64,000 nucleotides of DNA, taken from positions 1-64,000 of the forward strand of contig UCNE01000010.1 in NCBI GenBank assembly GCA_900473685.1. Direction: 5' to 3'. The stretch is from Hyphomicrobiales bacterium. GTDB lineage: Bacteria > Pseudomonadota > Alphaproteobacteria > Rhizobiales > Rhizobiaceae. The translations under genes and the position numbers were made by a program. The notes under the pieces are model-generated. The model had not been told where the DNA came from. It saw only the letters and a program-made list of their open reading frames with translations, and ran no database searches. Positions 27,141 through 35,551 of this stretch are shown in pieces (position 1 is the stretch's first letter; each line of letters starts with the position of its first letter).

Positions 27141-27287
27141 CGCTGCCTGTGAAAAGCGCACACGTCATTTGACGTGCGAACTTCGATCATTCCGCTTCGC
27201 GTGCATGGCAGCTTCCTGCTTGGCGCGGTTGAGCTTTCGGCCGGCATCGTGTACACGGCCAGCATCTCCCCGAAGGACACTCCCGAC

Positions 27288-27983
27288 ATGACCAGCATTG
27301 ATCTCATCATCTTCGACTGCGACGGCGTTCTCGTCGATTCGGAAATCATCGCCAGCGAGGTCGAAGCCGAGCTTCTGACGGAATCGGGCTATCCGATCAG
27401 CACCGAAGAAATGGCCGAGCGCTTTGCCGGCATGACCTGGCACAACACGCTGCTGGCCATCGAGAAGGAAGCCGACATCCCGTTTTCGGCCTCGATGCTG
27501 ACCAAGGTCGAAGCCATCCTCGACAAGCGCCTGGCGGAAGACCTCAACATCATCGAGGGTGTCAAGCCGATGCTGGCGCAGCTGACGCTGCCGCATTGCA
27601 TCTGCTCGAACTCGACATCGGCGCGGCTCGCCTCGATGCTGGCCAAGGTCGGCATCAAGGATCATTTCGGCAAGCATATCTATTCGGCCCGCGATCTCGG
27701 CGAAGACAAGGTCAAGCCGAAGCCGGACATCTTCCTGCACGGCGCAAAGCAGCTCGGCGTCGATCCCTCCCGCGTGCTGGTGATCGAGGATTCCGTCCAC
27801 GGCATCCATGGCGCGATTGCCGCCGGCATGCGCGTCGTCGGCTTCACCGGGGCATCGCACAGCTATCCCTCGCATGCCGACAAGCTGACCGAAGCCGGTG
27901 CCGAAACGGTGATTTCGCGCATGAGTGCACTGCCGGGCGTCATTGCAGCGCTGTCGCAATGGTCGGAAACGCTGACGGCTTGA
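27288..27983 (+). CDS. HAD-superfamily hydrolase (beta-phosphoglucomutase/phosphatase type)
   Basis: A 231-residue HAD-IA protein. Motif I is FDCDGVLVDSE, followed by an alpha-helical cap, motif II in CSNSTSARL, Lys in KVKPKPDIF and motif IV in VIEDSVHGIHGAIAAGM. The frame opens back to 27174, but MTSIDLIIFDCDG at 27288 starts the domain exactly. The cap suggests beta-phosphoglucomutase, 2-deoxyglucose-6-phosphatase or similar activity; the choice cannot be made here. It ends at a strong terminator shared with the convergent lipoprotein gene. Confidence 0.88.
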   Translation: MTSIDLIIFDCDGVLVDSEIIASEVEAELLTESGYPISTEEMAERFAGMTWHNTLLAIEKEADIPFSASMLTKVEAILDKRLAEDLNIIEGVKPMLAQLTLPHCICSNSTSARLASMLAKVGIKDHFGKHIYSARDLGEDKVKPKPDIFLHGAKQLGVDPSRVLVIEDSVHGIHGAIAAGMRVVGFTGASHSYPSHADKLTEAGAETVISRMSALPGVIAALSQWSETLTA

Positions 27984-28000
27984 TCAACACCTAAACAAAA

Positions 28001-28035
28001 AAAGCCGGCGCGATTTTCTCGCGCCGGCTTTTTTT
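28001..28035. terminator. Bidirectional Rho-independent terminator
   Basis: AAAGCCGGCGC ... GCGCCGGCTTT forms an 11-base perfect stem flanked on both sides by A/T runs (the A run at 27995-28003 and the T run to 28035). It serves the convergent HAD and lipoprotein genes. Confidence 0.9.
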
Positions 28036-28054
28036 GTTTCGAAGCAGAAACTGC

Positions 28055-28606
28055 TTACTTCTTCTTTTTCTTGCCTGCGGCCGGACCTTCGTCGAAGCCA
28101 ATATAGATCTTGGCGAAATCGCCGGCGCCGCCGGGCAGAGCGACGTTGGCCTTGGTGAAGATGAACTGGGCCGAGCCATTCTGGACATCGACCGGATACT
28201 GCGTCAGTTCCGAATAGAGCGTGTTCTTGCCGTCGGTCGCAGCGACCCGGATCGGCAGGTTGACGGTGCCTGCGCCACCGGCAGGCCCCGCAACGACGCG
28301 GCCCTGGACCACGACGGTCATTACCAGCTGGCTCTCGTTCTGGACGCACTGACGGGTCGTGTCGGCGAGCGATGCCTGGTAGACGATCTTGGTCGGATCA
28401 TCCTTGGCGCCCTTGGCATAGGTGCGGTAGGTGGCGGTTCCATCAAGCAGATAAACCTGCGGGCAAGCACCCTGGATGACGGCGGGCGTCGGCGCTGCGG
28501 CGCTACCGCCGGCGTCGATGGCTCCGCCTGTGTCCGTTTTGTTGCAGCCTGCGATGACCACGAGAAGTGAAATACCGAGAAGACGGCTGGAGATTTTACC
28601 AAACAC
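28055..28606 (-). CDS. Lipoprotein of unknown function
   Basis: A 183-residue predicted lipoprotein. From GTG 28606 the signal sequence reads MFGKISSRLLGISLLVVIAG, with a lipobox Cys right after (IAGC). The mature part includes QVYLLDGTATYRTYAKGAKD and paired beta strands (MTVVVQGRVVAGPAGGAG, NLPIRVAATDGKN). It ends in a Lys run (AAGKKKKK). A GTG at 28630 is another possible start. The product looks like a conserved rhizobial periplasmic beta-rich protein; no function is known. It ends at the shared terminator. Confidence 0.7.
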   Translation of the reverse strand: MFGKISSRLLGISLLVVIAGCNKTDTGGAIDAGGSAAAPTPAVIQGACPQVYLLDGTATYRTYAKGAKDDPTKIVYQASLADTTRQCVQNESQLVMTVVVQGRVVAGPAGGAGTVNLPIRVAATDGKNTLYSELTQYPVDVQNGSAQFIFTKANVALPGGAGDFAKIYIGFDEGPAAGKKKKK

Positions 28607-28950
28607 CTGACTTGACCCTCTGCCTTGCACAATTTGATGTTGCGGAGCGTGACTGACCGGAAAATAAGGTATTTTTCGGTTTTCCGCCCCTGCAACTTGA
28701 GCCTTTCAAGACCCTTGGCGATGGTCTATAGCAGCGACGCATTGAAAAATCGATTGGAGTCTGAAGCCGGAACGCCAATTTTTCGGGACACGCTGAATTG
28801 GCCGCCTACAGAGGAAAGTCCGATATTTCCGTCAGCTTTGCCAAGGGTTGACGCAAAAAGAACCGCGAACGTCATGCGGTTCGAATAGGGTGCCGCTCAA
28901 TTCCCGCCGCAACATCTGCGGCAGCAAACAGACGACGAAGGATGGTCACG
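28607..28950. other. Intergenic stretch upstream of thrC
   Basis: About 340 bases between the divergent lipoprotein gene and thrC, with A/T-rich patches. A 7-base stem GAACCGC/GCGGTTC (28860-28882) lies about 60 bases before the thrC start, after a TTGACG that could be a -35 element. No T-box, THI or other riboswitch could be recognised. An 87-codon frame here (28625-28888) looks like chance. Confidence 0.45.
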
Positions 28951-30348
28951 GTGAAGTATATCTCGACGCGGGGCGAAGCCCCTTCGCTGGGTTTTTGCGA
29001 TGCGCTTCTGGCCGGCCTCGGCCGTGACGGCGGCCTGTATGTTCCCGCAGAATGGCCAAGCTTCACCAAGAAGGAAATCCGCGCCATGCGCGGCAAATCC
29101 TATCAGGACATCGCCTTCACGGTCCTGAAGCCCTTTATCGACGGTGAAATTCCGGACGACAAGTTCCGTTCGATGATCGATGAGGCCTATGCGACCTTCC
29201 GCCATCCGGCCATCGCCCCCCTCGTCCAGACCGGTCCGAACGCCTTCATCATGGAACTGTTCCATGGCTCGACGCTCGCCTTCAAGGACGTGGCGATGCA
29301 GCTTCTCGGGCGGCTGATGGACTATGTGCTGACCACACGCAACGAGCGCGCCACCATCGTCGGCGCAACGTCGGGCGATACCGGCGGCGCAGCGATCGAT
29401 GCCTTTGCCGGACGCGACCGCACCGACATTTTCATCCTCTTCCCGCATGGCAAGGTCTCACCGGTACAGCAGCGCCAGATGACGACGTCGACGGCAAGCA
29501 ATGTTCACGCCCTGGCGATCAACGGCAATTTTGACGACTGCCAGAGCCTGGTGAAGGAAATGTTCAACGACGTCGCCTTCCGCGACAGCGTGGCGCTGTC
29601 CGGCGTCAATTCGATCAACTGGGCCCGCATCATGGCCCAGATCGTCTATTATTTCACCACGGCGCTGGCGCTCGGCGGTCCCGACCGGATGGTCTCCTTC
29701 ACGGTCCCGACCGGCAATTTCGGCGATATCTTTGCCGGTTACGTCGCCCGCCAGATGGGCCTGCCGATCGACAAGCTGGTGGTTGCAACCAACGAAAACG
29801 ACATTCTCGCCCGCACACTGGACACCGGCCGCTACGAGATGCGCGATGTCAAGGCGACCACCTCGCCGTCGATGGATATCCAGATTTCCTCCAATTTCGA
29901 ACGGCTGCTGTTCGAAGCCTATGGCCGCGATGCTTCCAAGGTGCGCGGCGCCATGGCCAATCTCAAGCAGTCCGGCTCGTTCGAAATCGAGGAGGATGCG
30001 CTCAAAGCCATCCGCAAGGTGTTCCGCGCCGGGCGCGCCACCGAGAAGGACGTGGCCAAGACCATTGCCAAGACGCTGGAAGCCACCGGCTACCTGCTCG
30101 ACCCGCATACGGCGATCGGCGTTTTCGTTGCCAACAAGCACGAAACCGCGAGCGTGCCGATGGTGACGCTTGCCACCGCGCACCCGGCAAAATTCCCCGC
30201 CGCAGTAAAATCCGCCAGTGGTATTGACCCGGCGCTTCCAACGTGGCTTGCTAATCTGATGGTCAGGGAGGAGCGTTTCGACGTTCTCGACGCCGAGCTA
30301 AAAGCTGTTGAAACCTTTATCAACGAGCGGGCCCGCATCCGGAAATAA
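28951..30348 (+). CDS. thrC: Threonine synthase
   Basis: A 465-residue threonine synthase (PLP; O-phosphohomoserine to threonine). The N-terminus is MKYISTRGEAPSLGFCDALL. The PLP lysine is in GSTLAFKDVAMQLLG (about Lys112), and VPTGNFGDIFAGY is the phosphate/PLP-loop region. The frame opens at ATG 28942, but GAAGG fits GTG 28951 (9-base spacing) better. It supplies threonine together with ThrB, which is encoded 16 kb away. The M16 protease gene starts 17 bases after its stop, so the two may be cotranscribed. Confidence 0.96.
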   Translation: MKYISTRGEAPSLGFCDALLAGLGRDGGLYVPAEWPSFTKKEIRAMRGKSYQDIAFTVLKPFIDGEIPDDKFRSMIDEAYATFRHPAIAPLVQTGPNAFIMELFHGSTLAFKDVAMQLLGRLMDYVLTTRNERATIVGATSGDTGGAAIDAFAGRDRTDIFILFPHGKVSPVQQRQMTTSTASNVHALAINGNFDDCQSLVKEMFNDVAFRDSVALSGVNSINWARIMAQIVYYFTTALALGGPDRMVSFTVPTGNFGDIFAGYVARQMGLPIDKLVVATNENDILARTLDTGRYEMRDVKATTSPSMDIQISSNFERLLFEAYGRDASKVRGAMANLKQSGSFEIEEDALKAIRKVFRAGRATEKDVAKTIAKTLEATGYLLDPHTAIGVFVANKHETASVPMVTLATAHPAKFPAAVKSASGIDPALPTWLANLMVREERFDVLDAELKAVETFINERARIRK

Positions 30349-30364
30349 GGACGCAGAAAGACGT

Positions 30365-31666
30365 ATGATGAAAGTTGAGTGCACCCGGCTGCAATCCGGG
30401 TTGACGGTCGTCACCGAGAACATGCCGCATCTTGAAAGCGTCGCACTCGGGGTCTGGATCAAATCCGGTTCACGCGATGAAACCACGGACGAGCACGGAA
30501 TTGCCCATCTGCTGGAACATATGGCGTTCAAGGGCACCGCGCGGCGATCGGCCCGCGACATTGCCGAACAGATCGAAAATGTCGGCGGCGAAGTCAACGC
30601 CGCGACATCTACGGAAACCACCTCCTACTACGCCCGCATCCTTCAGGATGATGTCCCGCTCGCTGTCGACATTCTCGCCGACATCCTGACGGAATCCTCC
30701 TTCGACGAGGACGAGCTGCAGCGTGAAAAGCAGGTCATCCTGCAGGAAATCGGCGCCGCCAACGACACGCCTGACGATGTCGTTTTCGACAGCTTCGCCT
30801 CAACCGCCTTTGCCAACCAGACGATCGGACGCCCGATCCTCGGCACGCCGGAGACTGTTTTATCCTTCACGCCTGAACAGATCCGCACCTATCTCGACCG
30901 CAACTACACCACCGACCGCATGTTCGTCGTCGGTGCCGGTGCGATCGATCATGATAGCTTTGTGCGACAGGTTGAAGACCGCTTCTCGAGCCTGCCGCAA
31001 AAGCCGGTTTCTCCCCCGGTCGCCGAGACTGCCCATTACACCGGCGGCGACGTGCGCGAGAGCCGTGACCTGATGGACGCTCAGGTGCTGCTCGGTTTCG
31101 AGGGCAAGGCCTATCACGCCCGCGATTTCTACTGTTCGCAGATCCTTGCCAATATCCTTGGCGGCGGCATGTCGTCCCGGCTGTTCCAGGAAGTGCGCGA
31201 GCATCGCGGTCTGTGCTACTCGGTCTATGCCTTCCATTGGGGCTTTTCCGACACCGGCATCTTCGGCGTTCACGCGGCAACCGGCGGTGAAAACCTGCCG
31301 GAACTGATGCCTGTCATCATCGATGAGCTGCGCAAGTCGTCGATGAACATCGAACAGCAGGAAATCGACCGCGCCCGCGCCCAGATCCGCGCCCAGCTGC
31401 TGATGGGTCAGGAAAGCCCGGCCGCCCGCGCCGGTCAGATTGCCCGCCAGATGATGCTCTACGGCCGCCCGATCCCCAACGAAGAACTGATGGAACGCCT
31501 GTCCGGCATCACCATCGAACGCCTGACGGATCTTGCCGGCCGGCTGTTCTTCGATACCGTGCCGACGCTTTCGGCGATCGGCCCGGTGGAAAAGCTGGCA
31601 CCGATGGATGATATCCTCGGAGCACTGTCCAACAAGGCTGTCCGGGCTCGGGCTGCCAACGGCTAA
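30365..31666 (+). CDS. M16-family zinc peptidase (mitochondrial-processing-peptidase-like)
   Basis: A 433-residue M16B peptidase. The inverted zinc motif HLLEHMAFKG (HxxEH) is near residue 50, with the distal Glu about 75 residues later in EKQVILQEIG. The C-terminal half repeats the fold without a zinc motif. Resembles the proteobacterial PqqL/MPP-like family of unknown substrate. The gene follows thrC closely, a common order in rhizobia. Two consecutive ATGs (30365, 30368) can serve as start. Confidence 0.9.
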   Translation: MMKVECTRLQSGLTVVTENMPHLESVALGVWIKSGSRDETTDEHGIAHLLEHMAFKGTARRSARDIAEQIENVGGEVNAATSTETTSYYARILQDDVPLAVDILADILTESSFDEDELQREKQVILQEIGAANDTPDDVVFDSFASTAFANQTIGRPILGTPETVLSFTPEQIRTYLDRNYTTDRMFVVGAGAIDHDSFVRQVEDRFSSLPQKPVSPPVAETAHYTGGDVRESRDLMDAQVLLGFEGKAYHARDFYCSQILANILGGGMSSRLFQEVREHRGLCYSVYAFHWGFSDTGIFGVHAATGGENLPELMPVIIDELRKSSMNIEQQEIDRARAQIRAQLLMGQESPAARAGQIARQMMLYGRPIPNEELMERLSGITIERLTDLAGRLFFDTVPTLSAIGPVEKLAPMDDILGALSNKAVRARAANG

Positions 31667-31753
31667 CATTTTTCTGATGAGCGACCTCCGGGCGTTCGCC
31701 GAGCGCCCGGCACTCTCGCATATGGTCTCAACCCGTCCGCTGTGGAGGCTTTT

Positions 31754-32365
31754 ATGACACGATCGGTTTTTCGGTTTCTGTCACGGCAGCCGGACCCGAT
31801 CGAGATTGGCAACGCGGCGCATATGCTGCGCCTGCCGAAGGCGGCCGATTACCGCCAATGGTATCAGCTGCGCAGCGAAAGCCGCGCCTTTCTCGAACCC
31901 TGGGAGCCGACCTGGCGGGCCGACGAGATGACCGAAAGCGCCTTTCGCACCCGCGTCATCCGCAACGAACAGGAATTCTCCTCCGGCCAGGCCGTGCCGC
32001 TGTTCATCATTTCACGCGATAGCGACCAGCTGATCGGCGGCCTGACCATCGGCTATATCCGCCGGGGTGCTGCCCAATGCTGCATGATCGGCTACTGGAT
32101 GGGCGAGCGTTTTGCCGGCCATGGGCATATGGCACAGGCCGTCAGGCTGGCTATTCCCTATATCTTTTCGAGCCTTCAGTTGCACCGTATTGAAGCAGCC
32201 TGTATTCCCGAGAACCACAGAAGCATCCGGCTCCTTGAAAAGGCCGGGTTTCAGCGCGAAGGCTACTTGCGGGAATACCTGAAAATCAACGGGCAATGGC
32301 GGGATCACCTGATGTTCTCCCTCCTCTCGCAGGACAGCATGCAACATAAGAATTCGAGTGATTGA
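31754..32365 (+). CDS. GNAT acetyltransferase (RimJ-like)
   Basis: A 203-residue GNAT acetyltransferase. The core has RLPKAADYRQWYQLRSESR, the acceptor part FIISRDSDQLIGGLTIGY, and the acetyl-CoA motif in GYWMGERFAGHGHMAQAVRL. RimJ/RimL-type enzymes acetylate ribosomal-protein N-termini, though many relatives act on other substrates. TGGAGG lies before ATG 31754, better than the upstream ATG 31742. Its stop overlaps the start of the GSDEF-EAL gene (TGATG), so they share a transcript. Confidence 0.88.
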   Translation: MTRSVFRFLSRQPDPIEIGNAAHMLRLPKAADYRQWYQLRSESRAFLEPWEPTWRADEMTESAFRTRVIRNEQEFSSGQAVPLFIISRDSDQLIGGLTIGYIRRGAAQCCMIGYWMGERFAGHGHMAQAVRLAIPYIFSSLQLHRIEAACIPENHRSIRLLEKAGFQREGYLREYLKINGQWRDHLMFSLLSQDSMQHKNSSD

Positions 32366-35277
32366 TGTTTTTGAACCGCCTGCCACTTCACCCGTCAGCA
32401 CGAAAGCTTCTGGCACTTGTCTGCGCCATGATGGCCGCGTTCTGCCTGATCGGTAGCGGCGCAGCTTTTGCCACCGAGCCGGTCAAGATTTCGCGCGAGG
32501 ACACGGCACTCGACCTGACGGCGACGACGGAAATCTATACCGGCCGCGGTGAGGCCTTCCAGGTCTCGACAGCGCCCGGCACCGACGGCATCGTCCGGCG
32601 TATCGAAGTCCGCTCCAGCGCCGAAAACCATCAGGGCGACTGGGCGGTGTTTGCGCTTGCCAACGTTTCGGAAGAACAGCTGGAGCGCGTCATCGTCGCC
32701 CCGCATTTCCGGCTGGTGAATTCAAAATTGTTCTGGCCGGACCTCGGCTCGCAGCGCATCCTGTCGATCACGCCGTCCGAAGGTTTTGCGCTCGACCGTC
32801 AACCAAGCGACGAAGCGGACGTCTTCCGCATCACGCTCAACCCCGGCTCGGTCATCACCTTCGTTGCCGAACTGGCAGGTCCCGACCTGCCGCAGATCTA
32901 TCTCTGGCAGCCCGATGCCTACAAGGACACGGTTAACGCTTTCACACTCTATCGCGGCATCGTGCTTGGTATTGCCGGCCTGCTCGCCGTGTTCCTGACC
33001 ATCCTGTTCGTCGTCAAGGGAACCTCGATGCTGCCGGCAACGGCGGCGCTTGCCTGGGCGGTGCTTGCCTATATCTGCGTCGATTTCGGCTTCCTGTCGA
33101 AGCTGATCTCGATCACCGCAGGCGACGAGCGCATATGGCGCGCGGGCAGCGAGGTGTTTCTTGCCGCAGGTCTTGTGGTCTTCCTGTTCACCTATCTCAA
33201 TCTCAACCGCTGGCACCAGCACTTGAGTTACGCCACGCTCGCCTGGATCCTCGGCCTTGGCCTTTTGTTCGGCGTTGCCATCTACGATCCGGCCATCGCC
33301 TCCGGCATCGCCCGCCTCTCCTTCGCGCTGACCGGAACGGCCGGCATCGTGCTGATCGCCTATCTGGGCTTCAACCGTTACGACCGCGCCATCCTTTTGG
33401 TGCCTGCCTGGCTTTTGATCCTCGTCTGGCTGTTCGGCGCGTGGCTGACGGTCACCGGCCAGCTTGCCAATGACATTGTCCAGCCCGCACTTGGCGGTGG
33501 CCTTGTTCTGATCGTGCTTCTGATCGGCTTTACGGTGATGCAGCACGCCTTTGCCGGCGGCGCCTATAGCCAGGGGCTGTTTTCCGATCTGGAGCGCCAG
33601 TCGCTGGCGCTGACCGGCTCCGGCGATACCGTCTGGGACTGGGACGTGGCGCGCGACCGCGTCGTCACCATCCCCGACATCTCCGCCCAGCTCGGCCTGT
33701 CGCCCGGCACCATGCACGGCGCTGCCCGAAACTGGCTGCCGCGCCTGCACCCGGACGATCGCGACCGGTTCCGGGCGACGCTGGACGTGCTTCTGGAACA
33801 CCGCAAGGGGCGGCTGAACCACGAATTCCGCGTTCGCGCCGAAGACGGCCATTACCACTGGCTGTCGATCCGCGCCCGGCCGGTGCTCGGCGCCAATGGC
33901 GAGATCATCCGCTGCGTCGGGACTATCGTCGATATCACCGAGCAGAAGAATTCGGTCGACCGGCTGCTGCACAACGCGCTCAACGACAACCTGACCGGAT
34001 TGCCGAACCGGCAGATTTTCCTCGACCGGCTGCAATCGCTTTTGTCGCTGGCACCGGGTTCGAGTGCTGTGCGCCCCACCGTCATCACCATCGACATCGA
34101 CCGCTACAAGCAGGTCAACGACATGCTGGGCATTGCTGCCGGTGACAATATCCTGATCGCGCTGACGCGGCGCCTGCGCCGTCTGGTCAAGCCGCAGGAC
34201 ACGCTGGCGCGTCTCGGCAGCGATGAGTTCGGCCTGATCCTGATGTCGGAGCGCGATACGGCCAAGGTTGCCGATTTCGCCGATGCAGTTTCGAAAGCAA
34301 TCATGGTGCCGCTCAATTTCGGCAATCGCGAGATCAACCTGACGGCCTCGATCGGCCTTGTCTCCTGGGTCGACCAGCAGGAAAATGCCGTTGGCCTGCT
34401 CGACGATGCCGAGCTGGCGATGTTCCGTGCCAAGAAGGCCGGCGGCAACCGTGTCGAACCGTTCCGCCCTGCCTTCCGCGCTTCCGGCACCGACCGCCTG
34501 CAGCTTGAAACCGACCTGAAGCGCGCCATCGAGCGCAAGGAATTGAGCCTCGTCTACCAGCCGATCGTGCGCCTGGTGGATGCAGAAATCGCCGGTTTCG
34601 AGGCGCTGATGCGCTGGGAGCACCCCAAGCGCGGCAATATTTCGCCGTCCGAATTCATCCCGGTGGCCGAGAGCTGCGATCTGATCAACGAGCTGGGCAT
34701 GTTTGCCTTTGAGCGGGCGACAAGTGATCTGACCGAGTGGCAGATCCAGACCGGCGAACTGCCGATCTTCGTTTCCGTCAACCTGTCGAGCGCGCAGCTG
34801 CTCAACAACGACCTCTATGACGATATTCGTGCGGTGTTGAACAAGAACCATTGCGATCCGCACAAGGTGAAGGTTGAACTGACCGAATCCGTCGTGATGG
34901 AAAACCCGGAACAGGCGCGCCTTGTGCTGGAGAAACTGAAGGAGGCGGGCCTGAAGCTGGCGCTCGACGACTTCGGCACCGGCCATTCGTCGCTGGCCTA
35001 TCTCACCCGCTTCCCGTTCGACACGATCAAGATAGACAAGTCGCTGGTCCGCGACCCCAGCGACAAGCGCTCGATCCTCCTGCGCTCCGTCATCACCATG
35101 GCCCGCGAACTCGAGATGCAGGTGGTCGCCGAAGGCATCGAATCCGAGGAAGATGCCGTCCAGCTCTCGCAGATGGGTTGCGATTTCGGCCAAAGCTTCC
35201 TGTTCGGCCCGCCGATCGGCTCGGATTCAATCCAGCGATTGCTCAAGGAACGGTTCCCGTTGATGAAGCGGGCGTAA
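32365..35277 (+). CDS. Membrane GSDEF-EAL c-di-GMP protein
   Basis: A 970-residue protein. A signal or first TM (MFLNRLPLHPSARKLLALVC) leads to a periplasmic domain (about 30-195), then about seven TM helices (200-400), a PAS segment (410-535), a GGDEF-like domain (545-700) and a C-terminal EAL domain (710-965). The cyclase loop reads RLGSDEFGLIL, with Ser instead of the second Gly and no RxxD I-site (KPQD), so it may only bind GTP. The EAL set is fairly complete (EALMRWEHP, VNLSSAQL, ELTESVV, DDFGTGHSSLAYL, IKIDKSLV, VAEGIE), suggesting c-di-GMP breakdown. Confidence 0.92.
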   Translation: MFLNRLPLHPSARKLLALVCAMMAAFCLIGSGAAFATEPVKISREDTALDLTATTEIYTGRGEAFQVSTAPGTDGIVRRIEVRSSAENHQGDWAVFALANVSEEQLERVIVAPHFRLVNSKLFWPDLGSQRILSITPSEGFALDRQPSDEADVFRITLNPGSVITFVAELAGPDLPQIYLWQPDAYKDTVNAFTLYRGIVLGIAGLLAVFLTILFVVKGTSMLPATAALAWAVLAYICVDFGFLSKLISITAGDERIWRAGSEVFLAAGLVVFLFTYLNLNRWHQHLSYATLAWILGLGLLFGVAIYDPAIASGIARLSFALTGTAGIVLIAYLGFNRYDRAILLVPAWLLILVWLFGAWLTVTGQLANDIVQPALGGGLVLIVLLIGFTVMQHAFAGGAYSQGLFSDLERQSLALTGSGDTVWDWDVARDRVVTIPDISAQLGLSPGTMHGAARNWLPRLHPDDRDRFRATLDVLLEHRKGRLNHEFRVRAEDGHYHWLSIRARPVLGANGEIIRCVGTIVDITEQKNSVDRLLHNALNDNLTGLPNRQIFLDRLQSLLSLAPGSSAVRPTVITIDIDRYKQVNDMLGIAAGDNILIALTRRLRRLVKPQDTLARLGSDEFGLILMSERDTAKVADFADAVSKAIMVPLNFGNREINLTASIGLVSWVDQQENAVGLLDDAELAMFRAKKAGGNRVEPFRPAFRASGTDRLQLETDLKRAIERKELSLVYQPIVRLVDAEIAGFEALMRWEHPKRGNISPSEFIPVAESCDLINELGMFAFERATSDLTEWQIQTGELPIFVSVNLSSAQLLNNDLYDDIRAVLNKNHCDPHKVKVELTESVVMENPEQARLVLEKLKEAGLKLALDDFGTGHSSLAYLTRFPFDTIKIDKSLVRDPSDKRSILLRSVITMARELEMQVVAEGIESEEDAVQLSQMGCDFGQSFLFGPPIGSDSIQRLLKERFPLMKRA

Positions 35278-35551
35278 CGTACCCGTAAATTTCCCGGATC
35301 GGGCCGCTCGTTCGATAGGCCGCCGCCGCCGGCCCAGGACGGGGAAAAACCGAACGCCCGCGGGGACTTGACTGTGGGCGCCTGCGACACGCCGGGATGC
35401 TACATCCCAATGTTACCGTTACGTACTTCCCAGACCCTGTCATTCCAATAGTCTGTTGCCGCGGGCAAGCTCAGGCGAGCTTTCTCAACCTCGAACACTG
35501 TTCACGTTCAAAGCGGAACACATGCCGCTCTTGGCAATGGAGGCTCAGGCA

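Noticed and set aside
26133..27161. Upstream extension of the aldo/keto reductase frame by 343 codons
   Set aside because: This part is antisense to the LysR gene; the ATG at 26132 has a Shine-Dalgarno and begins the domain.
28860..28882. A riboswitch or T-box before thrC
   Set aside because: Only one short 7-base stem is present, with no conserved aptamer or anti-terminator elements.
28625..28888. An 87-codon frame upstream of thrC
   Set aside because: It crosses the thrC promoter region and a hairpin; no family resemblance.
32722..35193. An 823-codon minus-strand frame
   Set aside because: It is the shadow of the GSDEF-EAL gene; the plus-strand protein has coherent domains.
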